From assembly GCA_009780345.1 (NCBI GenBank), contig WRAG01000017.1, positions 1 through 48,730 on the forward strand: a stretch of DNA of 48,730 nucleotides, in the 5' to 3' direction. Shown piece by piece: positions 32,656 to 39,698 of the stretch (the stretch's first letter is position 1; every line of letters begins with the position of its first letter). The DNA is from Oscillospiraceae bacterium (GTDB taxonomy: Bacteria; Bacillota; Clostridia; Monoglobales; WRAG01). A program made the translations under genes and the position numbers. Below the pieces are notes generated by a model, which saw only the letters and a program-made list of their open reading frames with translations, had not been told where the DNA came from and did not search any database.

Positions 32656-33206
32656 AGGTATGCTCCTTTTTTAGGGCTTTGCCCTTAAAACCTAAAAACT
32701 TTTGAAAAAAGTTTTATCAAATTTCTTGCGCCCTGCGGGCGCGGGGTTAAGGCGCGTTGCGCCTTAGACCTTTTTGCGCGTGCGCGCAGGCTTTTGTTTG
32801 GGCTTCGAAGCCCGTCTTTGTTTGTCAAGGGTGTTGTCGAACACCCTTGACGAACCCCGAAAAACTTTTTCAGAAAAAGTTTTATCAAAAACGTATATAA
32901 CCGCCTGCACCCACGCACAAATCGCGCGGGTACCCCGCTTGGCGGAAACGAATGTACGATATAACGCCGGTCTCGGACGGGCGCGGCGTTACATCTCGCT
33001 AATCTTTCCCGACTCGCTTACGCTCACTGGATAATTCGACTACAGCTTGTATAATACACAAGCTAAGTCTCATTTACCGCGTATGCGGTTCGCTAACTTG
33101 TGTCGCCCTCATGCCAGACGGGGTACCCGCCCGTTTTTTGGGTGGGTCGGCGGCATAGTGGCGACGGTTTTGTAAAACTTTTGCCGTCAAAAGTTTTTCG
33201 GGGATT
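32656..33206 (-). repeat. Mosaic repeat cluster with M3
   Basis: No gene is seen. GGGCTTTGCCC, AAAACTTTT/AAAAGTTTT, GCGCCCTGCGGGCGC, AAGGCGCG, GGGCTTCGAAGCCC and GTCAAGGGTGTT/AACACCCTTGAC (about 32826-32853) hairpins, scaffold remnants, M3 (33008-33076, minus), CCGCGTATGCGG, CCCGCCC/GGGTGGG and AAACTTTTG/CAAAAGTTTTT arms follow. The reverse strand near 33150-33190 preserves the empty site of B2. Confidence 0.8.
33008..33076 (-). repeat. Module M, copy 3
   Basis: Same 5' end (TAAATGAGACTT), arms AGCTTGTGTA/TATACAAGCT and end GTCGGG as M1 and M2, with a changed 3' segment (CCAGTGAGCGTAAGCGA). Confidence 0.7.
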
Positions 33207-33232
33207 GACAAGGGCTACGATTAGCCCTTGTC
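33207..33232. repeat. P-like hairpin over the aconitase stop codon
   Basis: GACAAGGGCTA/TAGCCCTTGTC. The minus-strand stop TAA (33221-33223) lies in this hairpin, so the last residues GDKG of aconitase are repeat-encoded. Confidence 0.8.
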
Positions 33233-35158
33233 GCCTGCGGCAGCAACCTTCGTATAATTCAACAAACCGCCGGCAGCCATGATTTTGCGCTGCCTGTCGG
33301 ATAACACGATGTCTAGCGGGATTTTATCGCCTGTCGTCAGATTTTCAAGCTCGATTTCGCCACCATTTTGGATTTTGTCCAAAATATTTGGCAACTTCAA
33401 GTTGTGAAGCAACTCGATTTTGTCGTAATCCGCAGGGTTTTTAAACGTCAGCGGCAAAATTCCCGAATTAATCAAGTTCGCCATATGAATTCGTGCGAAC
33501 GACTTCGCGATTACCGCTTTGACGCCCAAGTACAGCGGCACTAGCGCCGCGTGTTCGCGCGAGCTTCCTTGTCCGTAGTTCTCGCCCGCGATTACGAAGC
33601 CGCCGCCGTGTTCTTTCGCGCGCGCGGGGAAATCTTTATCGCACGGCGCGAGGCAGTAATCCGAAAGATACGGAATGTTTGATCGATAGGGCAATAAACT
33701 TGCGTTTGACGGCATAATATGGTCGGTTGTAATGTTGTCCTCAACTTTCAGCAACGCTTTTGCGGTGATCTCGCTCGGTAGCGGCGTATTCACAGGAAAC
33801 GGCTTGATATTCGGGCCGCGCACAACTTCGGTGTCATATTCCGGCGCGACGACCATGTTGTCGTTCACAAGAAACGCCGCCGGCATTGGGATATTCAGGT
33901 CAACTTCGTCTTTCCACTCGCGCGGGTCGGTTAAAACTCCCGTAATCGCAGACACCGCTGCAATTTCAGGGCTTACAAGATAAACTTTCGCGGATTTTGT
34001 TCCGCTTCGACCCTCGAAGTTACGGTTAGACGTTCTAAGTGACACCGCGTCGGTTTTAGGCGATTGTCCCATGCCGATACACGGGCCGCAAGCGCTTTCG
34101 AGGATTCTCGCGCCCGCTTCAACCATATCGGCAAGCGCGCCGTTTTCGGCGAGCATTGCGAGCACTTGCTTCGAACCCGGTCCGATTACCAAACTAACGT
34201 CAGGGTGAACCGTCTTGCCTTTCAGGATTCGCGCGGTTTTCATCATATCTTGGTACGACGCGTTGGTGCAGGAACCGATATAAACCTGGTCGATTTTGAT
34301 TTTGCCGATATTTTCAACGGTATCAACCAAGTCGGGCATATGCGGCTTTGCCGCAAGGGGTGTCAATGCCGACAAATCAATGGTTATCGTCTTGTCGTAT
34401 ATCGCGTTACTATCGGGGAGGATTTCGACGAAATCGCTTTCCCGTCCCTGGGCGCTCAAAAATTCGCGCGTAATTTCGTCGCTTGGGAAAATTGATGTTG
34501 TCGCGCCGTGCTCCGCGCCCATGTTTGTGATTGTCGCGCGTTCGGGAACGCTTAGCGATTTAATTCCCTCGCCCGCGTATTCCAAGATATATCCAACGCC
34601 GCCCTTAACCGAAATTTGGCGCAGAACTTCCAAAATAACGTCTTTCGCGCTTACCCATTTATTAAGCTTGCCGGTAAGCTCGACTTTCATCATCTTCGGC
34701 ATGGTGATATAATACGCGCCGCCGCCCATACAAACCGCGACGTCAAGCCCGCCCGCGCCGATTGCCAACATTCCGATTCCGCCGCCTGTCGGCGTATGGC
34801 TGTCCGAACCGAGCAGGGTTTTGCCCGGAATTCCGAATCGTTCAAGTTGAACCTGGTGGCAGATTCCGTTGCCGGGGCGGGAGAAGTAGATTCCGTGACG
34901 GCTCGCGACCGTTTGGATATACTTATGGTCGTCGGCGTTCTCAAATCCCGCTTGAATCGTGTTGTGGTCGATATACGCGACCGATTTCTCGGTTTTCACC
35001 CGCGGAACGCCGATTGTTTCGAATTGAAGATACGCCATTGTTCCGGTGGAATCCTGCGTAAGCGTTTGATCGATTTTAATCGAAATTTCGTTTCCCGCCT
35101 GCATTTCGCCCGAAACCAAATGCGATTTTATTATCTTTTGTGCAATTGTGTAACCCAT
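33221..35158 (-). CDS. acnA: Aconitate hydratase
   Basis: A 645-residue 4Fe-4S enzyme isomerising citrate to isocitrate. LLGSDSHTPTGGGIGMLAIGAGG is present as two overlapping motifs (residues about 117-140). The cluster Cys occur in YIGSCTNAS and the CGPCIGMG segment, SNRNFEGRSG is present, and the swivelling domain has GENYGQGSSREHAAL with the catalytic Ser. The size fits the compact clostridial aconitase rather than the 890-residue AcnA. GGAGG precedes the ATG at 35158; the longer frame to 35239 runs through the neighbouring small-RNA promoter and is rejected. The stop codon is inside a repeat hairpin. Confidence 0.93.
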   Translation of the reverse strand: MGYTIAQKIIKSHLVSGEMQAGNEISIKIDQTLTQDSTGTMAYLQFETIGVPRVKTEKSVAYIDHNTIQAGFENADDHKYIQTVASRHGIYFSRPGNGICHQVQLERFGIPGKTLLGSDSHTPTGGGIGMLAIGAGGLDVAVCMGGGAYYITMPKMMKVELTGKLNKWVSAKDVILEVLRQISVKGGVGYILEYAGEGIKSLSVPERATITNMGAEHGATTSIFPSDEITREFLSAQGRESDFVEILPDSNAIYDKTITIDLSALTPLAAKPHMPDLVDTVENIGKIKIDQVYIGSCTNASYQDMMKTARILKGKTVHPDVSLVIGPGSKQVLAMLAENGALADMVEAGARILESACGPCIGMGQSPKTDAVSLRTSNRNFEGRSGTKSAKVYLVSPEIAAVSAITGVLTDPREWKDEVDLNIPMPAAFLVNDNMVVAPEYDTEVVRGPNIKPFPVNTPLPSEITAKALLKVEDNITTDHIMPSNASLLPYRSNIPYLSDYCLAPCDKDFPARAKEHGGGFVIAGENYGQGSSREHAALVPLYLGVKAVIAKSFARIHMANLINSGILPLTFKNPADYDKIELLHNLKLPNILDKIQNGGEIELENLTTGDKIPLDIVLSDRQRKIMAAGGLLNYTKVAAAGDKG

Positions 35159-35192
35159 TTTACTCGCCTCCAAAGTATTTTTTGAAAAAGTG

Positions 35193-35221
35193 TTGACAAA
35201 TTCGAAGAAATGTCGTATAAT
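35193..35221 (+). promoter_or_regulatory. Promoter of the candidate antitoxin small RNA
   Basis: TTGACA (35193-35198), 17-base spacer, TATAAT (35216-35221), with no open frame downstream before a strong terminator. Confidence 0.88.
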
Positions 35222-35227
35222 TAACAT

Positions 35228-35325
35228 ATAAAGAGGCAAGACCGAAAACGGTTAGCCCGAAGTAAGAAAACTTTAATAAAAAAAGTAGCTCATACTATGG
35301 GACTAGTTGGGGGCTACTTTTTTTT
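35228..35325 (+). ncRNA. Candidate antisense antitoxin RNA (type I TA)
   Basis: An RNA of about 100 nt is predicted from the promoter at 35193-35221 to the terminator T tract ending at 35325. It contains a hairpin ACCG-AAAA-CGGT (about 35241-35252) and no ORF with an SD. It is antisense to the 3' end of the small hydrophobic peptide mRNA, including its last codons and terminator. This convergent overlap at a shared terminator is the layout of Fst/RNAII and TxpA/RatA-type systems. Confidence 0.7.
35282..35325. terminator. Bidirectional terminator shared by toxin mRNA and small RNA
   Basis: Arms AAAGTAGC (35282-35289) and GCTACTTT (35313-35320) with an inner ACTA/TAGT hairpin. T tract on the plus strand (35318-35325) and A tract at 35275-35284 serving the minus strand. 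Confidence 0.88.
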
Positions 35326-35391
35326 ATTTTGATTTGCTATTATATCGACAATTGCAACAATTATCTTTAAAACTATGTAAGCAATCTCCAC
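35314..35391 (-). CDS. Candidate type I toxin: 25-residue hydrophobic peptide
   Basis: GTG start at 35391, stop TAG at 35316-35314. The peptide is MEIAYIVLKIIVAIVDIIA followed by NQNKKK (first codon GTG read as Met): one hydrophobic helix with a basic tail, like Fst, BsrG and TxpA peptides. The SD AGGAGGTGA is complementary to almost the whole anti-SD of 16S rRNA, 8 bases from the start. The gene has its own promoter and ends inside a terminator shared with the convergent small RNA. The peptide is too short for standard gene calling. Toxicity and RNA control are inferred from architecture. Confidence 0.72.
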   Translation of the reverse strand: MEIAYIVLKIIVAIVDIIANQNKKK

Positions 35392-35446
35392 AAAAATCAC
35401 CTCCTCTCGGAAGTGAACTAACCGTCCAACCTTACCTCATTTATTA

Positions 35447-35476
35447 ATTATATAATAATATATGAAAGCCTGTCAA
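35447..35476 (-). promoter_or_regulatory. Promoter of the hydrophobic peptide gene
   Basis: Minus strand TTGACA (35476-35471), 18-base spacer, TATAAT (35452-35447). The leader would be about 50 bases. Confidence 0.8.
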
Positions 35477-35557
35477 GTTTTTGTTGCAATTCTTTAAAAA
35501 AAGTGGTAAAATAAAATATTATAATCACCATTATAAAGTTTTAGGAGGCGAATGATT

Positions 35558-35902
35558 ATGGAAGAAATTTTGAAAAAACTTGAAAGCGAGCGCGAGTTTA
35601 TCACCGCTGTTATTGAATTGCGTGTGACGCCGGCGCCCGGAGCGGGGTTTGACAAACTTGCGTCGCGGATTTGTAAATATCCGCAGGTTTTATCACTTAG
35701 GCTTATGTCCGGCGGATACGATTTTTCGCTTACAGTTGAGGGCAAGAGTATCAAGGATATCGCGAATTTTGTGTCCGAAAAACTATCTACTATGGACGGC
35801 GTTGTCGGCACCGCCACTCATTTTGAGCTTAAAAAATATAAGGATAACGGAGTGGTTTTATCTGCCGATGATACTGACAACAGAGAGATGATCACGTTTT
35901 AA
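35558..35902 (+). CDS. Lrp/AsnC ligand-binding (RAM) domain protein without HTH
   Basis: A 114-residue protein. After a short helix (EEILKKLESEREF) it contains only the RAM effector domain of Lrp/AsnC regulators: ITAVIELRVTPAPGAGFDKL, PQVLSLRLMSGGYDFSLTV, SIKDIANFVSEKLSTMDGV and GTATHFELKKY. The DNA-binding winged helix of full-length regulators (about 150-160 residues) is reduced or absent. It directly precedes an aminotransferase gene, a pairing common in Firmicutes, and may sense an amino acid. AGGAGG lies 9 bases before the second ATG (35558), which I prefer over 35552. Confidence 0.82.
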   Translation: MEEILKKLESEREFITAVIELRVTPAPGAGFDKLASRICKYPQVLSLRLMSGGYDFSLTVEGKSIKDIANFVSEKLSTMDGVVGTATHFELKKYKDNGVVLSADDTDNREMITF

Positions 35903-35903
35903 T

Positions 35904-35921
35904 TTGCGTGAAATCACGCAA
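35904..35921. repeat. Module C palindrome (arm of a longer form split by A6)
   Basis: TTGCGTGA-AA-TCACGCAA directly after the stop of the Lrp-domain gene. Together with CACGCAATTTGACGC at 36044-36058 it corresponds to the long form near mazF. Confidence 0.75.
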
Positions 35922-35939
35922 TATTTCGCGACGAAATCT

Positions 35940-36043
35940 GGGAGAGTTGTCGGAAACTTGTTTTCGCTAACAACTCCCCTGCGAAAACTGCCCGAGAGAG
36001 CAAGGCGTTTTTTGCCGCCGCTTGATTGGATGCAGTTGACCGC
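35940..36043 (-). repeat. Module A, copy 6, with precise empty site
   Basis: On the minus strand the flanks read GCGTG / element / AGATTTCGTCG. The mazF-leader copy of module C reads GCGTGAGATTTCGTCG (12431-12446) with nothing inserted. This fixes the ends as GCGGTCAAC and CTCTCCC, with no target duplication. Outer arms GAGTTGT/ACAACTC. Confidence 0.88.
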
Positions 36044-36083
36044 CACGCAATTTGACGCAAATTTTTGAAAGGAAGTTTTTTTT

Positions 36084-37247
36084 ATGAAATATTCAATAAC
36101 TCCCTCGGTGGCGAACATTCCGCCGTCGGGAATACGGAAATTTTTCGATATTGTCACTCAAATGAAGGACGCTATTTCATTAGGAGTCGGCGAGCCTGAT
36201 TTTGACACGCCGTGGAACGTTCGAGAGGCGGGAATTCAATCGTTGGAAAGCGGTCAAACGTATTACACCTCGAATTTGGGGTTAAAAGAGCTTCGAACCG
36301 AGCTTTCCGGCTACTTAAACCGAAAATATGGGACTAGCTACGACGCTGACGACGAAATTTTGGTAACGGTTGGGGGAAGCGAAGCGATTGACCTTCTAAT
36401 CCGCGCGGTAATCGGGCCGGGCGACGAAGTATTGATCCCTGAACCGTCATTCGTATGCTATCAACCCTGCACAGCTTTGGCGGGCGGAACGCCTGTTCCT
36501 ATTGTTACCACCGCGGAGAACGAATTCCGTCTGACGCCGGAACAGTTAAAAGAAAAAATCACCGACAAAACGAAACTGCTCATTTTGCCGTTTCCCAATA
36601 ATCCTACCGGCGGAATCATGTTCCGCAAGGATTATGAAGCGATTGCCGATGTTTTGAGAGGAACCGATATTTTGGTAATGTCGGACGAGATTTATTCCGA
36701 ACTTAACTATAGCGACGAGCCGCACACATCATTTGCGTCCATCGACGGAATGTGGGAACGTACAGTCACGGTTAACGGATTTTCCAAAGCGTTTGCGATG
36801 ACCGGGTGGCGGCTTGGTTATGCCGCGGGGCCGAGCGAAATAATCGCCGCGATGACGAAAATTCATCAATACGCGATTATGAGCGCGCCCACAACAAGCC
36901 AATACGCGGCGATTGAGGCGTTGCGCAACTGTGACGACGACGTTGCCGACATGAAAGCGGAGTATAACCGTCGCCGTAAGATTATGCTGAACGGATTCCG
37001 TGAAATGGGGCTTGATTGCTTTGAGCCGCTTGGCGCGTTTTACGTTTTTCCGTCCATTCAAAAAACCGGATTGACTTCGGAGGAGTTTTGCAGTAAATTA
37101 CTTGAAGAAGAAAAAGTCGCAGTCGTTCCCGGAAACGCTTTCGGCGCGAGCGGTGAGGGGTTTGTGCGATGCTGCTACGCTTATTCGTCGGAGCATATTG
37201 AGGAAGCGCTTAAACGGATAAAGAAATTTGTGGAGCGGCATATTTAG
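36084..37247 (+). CDS. Class I/II PLP-dependent aminotransferase (aspartate aminotransferase-like)
   Basis: A 387-residue fold-type I aminotransferase. SLGVGEPDFDTP and YYTSNLGLKELR are in the N-terminal region, LVTVGGSEAIDLLIRAV is the cofactor loop, FPNNPTGGI and VMSDEIYSEL carry the PLP-binding Asn and Asp, the PLP Lys is in GFSKAFAMTGWRLGY (about Lys235), and the substrate Arg is in GFVRCCYAYS. It belongs to the aspartate/aromatic aminotransferase family (PatA/AlaT-like); the substrate cannot be assigned. The adjacent Lrp-type domain gene suggests amino-acid-responsive control. AAAGGAAG precedes the ATG. Confidence 0.93.
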   Translation: MKYSITPSVANIPPSGIRKFFDIVTQMKDAISLGVGEPDFDTPWNVREAGIQSLESGQTYYTSNLGLKELRTELSGYLNRKYGTSYDADDEILVTVGGSEAIDLLIRAVIGPGDEVLIPEPSFVCYQPCTALAGGTPVPIVTTAENEFRLTPEQLKEKITDKTKLLILPFPNNPTGGIMFRKDYEAIADVLRGTDILVMSDEIYSELNYSDEPHTSFASIDGMWERTVTVNGFSKAFAMTGWRLGYAAGPSEIIAAMTKIHQYAIMSAPTTSQYAAIEALRNCDDDVADMKAEYNRRRKIMLNGFREMGLDCFEPLGAFYVFPSIQKTGLTSEEFCSKLLEEEKVAVVPGNAFGASGEGFVRCCYAYSSEHIEEALKRIKKFVERHI

Positions 37248-37805
37248 CGCCCTGCGGGCGCGGGCTTAAGGCGCAATGCGCCTTAGACCTTTTGCCGCTG
37301 AGGCGGCGGGCTTTTTCAGAGCGAGGCTCTGGGGGCTTTGCGCGGGCGCGCGCGGCGCGTCAAGGACCAGTCCTTGACAATCCAGCAAGTTTTTGCGCGT
37401 CAAAAACTTGATCAAAACCGTCGCCCTCCCCGTCGCGACCCTCCCCGACAAAAAGCGTCGGGCGGGTACCCCGCTGGCGGAACCGCGGGCGATAATTAGT
37501 GCAAACAACGCACCCTAATCAGATTAGATCTCGCGCTTTTAGGCGCGGTACGGTCTCGAACGGGCGCGACGTTATATCTCGCTAGTCTTTCCGCGAATGC
37601 GGTTCGCTAACTAATGTTTTTATCGTCGCCGGCTTTGGCGCAAATCGCCGCTTTTTGGCGTTTGACGTCATAGGCGACCGGGATTGGCAAGGGCAGAGCC
37701 CTTGTCGCCCGTCCGGCAGGACATAAGCCCTCGGGACGGTCCCGAAGAACCCCGCGCCCGTTGGCGCAACTCTTGCAAAGCCCTGCCCTAACAAAATTTG
37801 ATATT
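37248..37805 (-). repeat. Mosaic repeat cluster (nearly uninterrupted scaffold S)
   Basis: No gene is seen. GCGCCCTGCGGGCGC, AAGGCGC, CAGAGC/GCTCTG hairpins, P hairpin GTCAAGGAC-CA-GTCCTTGAC (37359-37378), AAGTTTTTG/CAAAAACTT, CGACAAAAAGCGTCG-type hairpin, CGGAACCGCGGGCGATAAT, CGCGCTTTTAGGCGCG, CCGCGAATGCGG, and GGCAAGGGC/GCCCTTGTC (about 37687-37707) follow. With no A, B, H, K or M module, it is the best empty reference for the scaffold. Confidence 0.82.
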
Positions 37806-37825
37806 TAAAGAAAGGTTTGATCTCT

Positions 37826-38152
37826 ATGTTCTGCCCGAACTGCGGAGTGAAAGTTGCGCACGAAAACGCGCATGTTTGCATAAGTTGTGGCGTGTTGCTG
37901 AATCAAGAACCGCCGCAGATTGTGTATGTGCAAGCGCCTGCGCCACCTGAATTGCCTATGTTTTATAAAGCAGGATTTACTTTGGGTGTTTTGTCGTTGT
38001 GCATACCTATGCACGGACTGTTTTTAGGCGCGATTGGTTTGCCGTTTGCATGTATCAGTAAGCGGAAAAGTTCGATCATTATGAACAGTATCGGCATAGT
38101 TGTGTGGGGCGGGCTTATTGCGTGGATGGCGTCACCGTTATTTCCGGCTTAA
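37826..38152 (+). CDS. Zinc-ribbon membrane protein
   Basis: A 108-residue protein with an N-terminal double-CxxC zinc ribbon (MFCPNCG and CISCG, about 20 residues apart), a Pro-rich linker, and two hydrophobic segments (AGFTLGVLSLCIPMHGLFLGAI and IMNSIGIVVWGGLIAWMA). Such proteins are common in Firmicutes; a role in sensing or scaffolding is unproven. The ATG at 37826 is chosen because it places the zinc ribbon at the extreme N-terminus and has AAAGG 9 bases upstream. It is close to guaA on the same strand (43-base gap) and may be cotranscribed. Confidence 0.8.
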   Translation: MFCPNCGVKVAHENAHVCISCGVLLNQEPPQIVYVQAPAPPELPMFYKAGFTLGVLSLCIPMHGLFLGAIGLPFACISKRKSSIIMNSIGIVVWGGLIAWMASPLFPA

Positions 38153-38194
38153 CCGAGCCAAAATCAGATTTTACAACTGAAAGGATGATTATAC

Positions 38195-39157
38195 ATGAGA
38201 GAAAAACGCGATATGTCCGCGTTCGCGGAAACGGCGATTGCGGAGATAAAAGAAAAAGTCGGCGATAAAAAGGTTTTGTGCGCTCTGTCCGGCGGCGTTG
38301 ACAGCAGCGTTTGCGCGGTTTTAGTGCATAAAGCGATAGGGCATCAACTTGTCAATATTTTCGTTGACACCGGACTTATGCGTAAAGACGAGGGTGACGA
38401 AGTTGAGCGTTTATTTAAAGACCAATATGGCATGAATTTTATCCGAATTAACGCGGAAGAGCGGTTTTTGGGCAAGCTTAAAGGTGTTTCCGACCCTGAA
38501 GAGAAGCGCAAAATTATCGGCGAGGAATTTATCCGCGTATTCGAGGAGGAAGCGAAGAAAATCGGCGCGGTTGACTTCCTTGTGCAGGGCACGATTTATC
38601 CCGATATTATTGAAAGCGGAACGGATAAAAATAAGTTGGTAAAAAGCCATCACAACGTTGGCGGACTACCTGATGTGATTGATTTTAAAGAGATTTTAGA
38701 GCCTGTGCGACTTTTGTATAAAGACGAGGTTCGCGAACTTGGACGAATCATCGGGATGCCCGATTTTCTGGTGGATAGACAGCCGTTTCCCGGCCCCGGG
38801 CTTGGCGTTCGGGTGATTGGAGAGATAACGAAGGAAAAATTGGATATTTTGCGTGAAGCTGATTACATTTTCCGTGATGAGATTGCGCTTGCTGGGTTGG
38901 ATAAGAAAATTTGGCAATATTTCGCGGTTCTAACGGGCTTGCGGAGTGTTGGAGTTAAAAACGACGAACGGACTTACGGTTACACCGTCGCGCTTCGCGC
39001 GGTTACGAGTGAAGATGCGATGACTGCCGATTGGTATGAGATTCCGTATAGTGTGTTGCGTAAAATTTCGGCACGGATTGTGGACGAGGTTGATGATGTA
39101 ACCCGCGTGGCGTATGACATTACCGAAAAGCCGCCGAGTACGATCGAGTGGGAGTAG
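38195..39157 (+). CDS. guaA: GMP synthase, ATP-pyrophosphatase and dimerisation domains only (GuaA-like)
   Basis: A 320-residue protein with the N-type ATP-PPase motif [13 protein letters not shown], the lid FVQGTIYPD-like segment [44 protein letters not shown] and the C-terminal [10 protein letters not shown]. It makes GMP from XMP. The class I glutamine amidotransferase domain that forms the first 190 residues of ordinary GuaA is missing, and the region upstream is a zinc-ribbon gene, so no frameshifted remnant is present. It must use ammonia directly or a separate GuaAa subunit encoded elsewhere, as in archaea. AAAGGATG precedes the ATG. Confidence 0.93.
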   Translation: MREKRDMSAFAETAIAEIKEKVGDKKVLCALSGGVDSSVCAVLVHKAIGHQLVNIFVDTGLMRKDEGDEVERLFKDQYGMNFIRINAEERFLGKLKGVSDPEEKRKIIGEEFIRVFEEEAKKIGAVDFLVQGTIYPDIIESGTDKNKLVKSHHNVGGLPDVIDFKEILEPVRLLYKDEVRELGRIIGMPDFLVDRQPFPGPGLGVRVIGEITKEKLDILREADYIFRDEIALAGLDKKIWQYFAVLTGLRSVGVKNDERTYGYTVALRAVTSEDAMTADWYEIPYSVLRKISARIVDEVDDVTRVAYDITEKPPSTIEWE

Positions 39158-39232
39158 CGGGTTGAACGGTTGTAACTACTGATATTAATATATTTACACC
39201 TTAACAATTTGCCTTTTGGCAACATATATCTT

Positions 39233-39268
39233 AAAAAGCTAACCGATTTAATTATCGGTTAGCTTTTT
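39233..39268. terminator. Rho-independent terminator
   Basis: AAAAAGCTAACCGAT/ATCGGTTAGCTTTTTT with a TTAATT loop, 75 bases after guaA; usable in both directions. Confidence 0.92.
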
Positions 39269-39366
39269 TGTTGTCTTAATTTATCAAGTTTCGTCTTGCG
39301 AGCCTTTGCATCGGATTTCGGATAATTATACCGCCACGTATCGTATTCATATTTTGTAACAAAGAT
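39259..39366 (-). pseudogene. Possible 3' remnant of a lost gene
   Basis: A minus-strand frame of 35 codons without a start reads IFVTKYEYDTWRYNYPKSDA and then KARKTKLDKLRQQKS before a stop inside the terminator stem. It has a protein-like composition and a charged C-terminus, but no family is recognised. It may mark the left edge of the restriction island. Confidence 0.25.
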
Positions 39367-39445
39367 TTAATGTTCAGTTTTCCTTTTAATAACGGTGATT
39401 TTGTCCTTTTATGTCCGATCGTGTCCTTAAAATTCCCTTAAAGTC

Positions 39446-39474
39446 TTGACGCCATTTCAGTATTATATTATAAT
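39446..39474 (+). promoter_or_regulatory. Promoter of the restriction-modification operon
   Basis: TTGACG (39446-39451), 17-base spacer, TATAAT (39469-39474), 38 bases before the TTG start of the HTH gene. Confidence 0.85.
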
Positions 39475-39511
39475 AATAGGCACATAAAATGTTTAGAGAG
39501 GGTGTTAGGCA

Positions 39512-39697
39512 TTGGCAGATATATTTACCATTTCACAAGTTGCGAAATATTTACAAATATCCGAAAAAACAGTTAGAAGATTGATAGCTAACGGAGAACT
39601 TATAGCGTCAAAAGTTGGCGGGCGCTCTTGGAGAATAAAAGAAACCGAAATAGAACAATATCTTAATGCAAATACCAACGGAAAGGAGCAGAACTGA
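39512..39697 (+). CDS. Excisionase/MerR-type helix-turn-helix protein
   Basis: A 61-residue DNA-binding protein: FTISQVAKYLQISEKTVRRL forms the helix-turn-helix and GELIASKVGGRSWRIKETEI the wing, as in the excisionase-family HTH_17 domain. It starts with TTG after GAGAGGGTG. The next gene begins one base after its stop, so it heads the restriction-modification operon and is likely its controller protein, although no operator repeat was identified at the promoter. Confidence 0.88.
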   Translation: MADIFTISQVAKYLQISEKTVRRLIANGELIASKVGGRSWRIKETEIEQYLNANTNGKEQN

Positions 39698-39698
39698 T

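Noticed and set aside
35159-35239. Extended start of aconitase at 35239
   Set aside because: The extension runs through the small-RNA promoter, lacks an SD and is not part of the aconitase family; the start at 35158 has GGAGG.
37248-38194. Frameshifted glutaminase domain upstream of guaA
   Set aside because: The upstream gene is a complete zinc-ribbon protein and before that lie repeats; no GATase motif (catalytic Cys segment) is visible in any frame.
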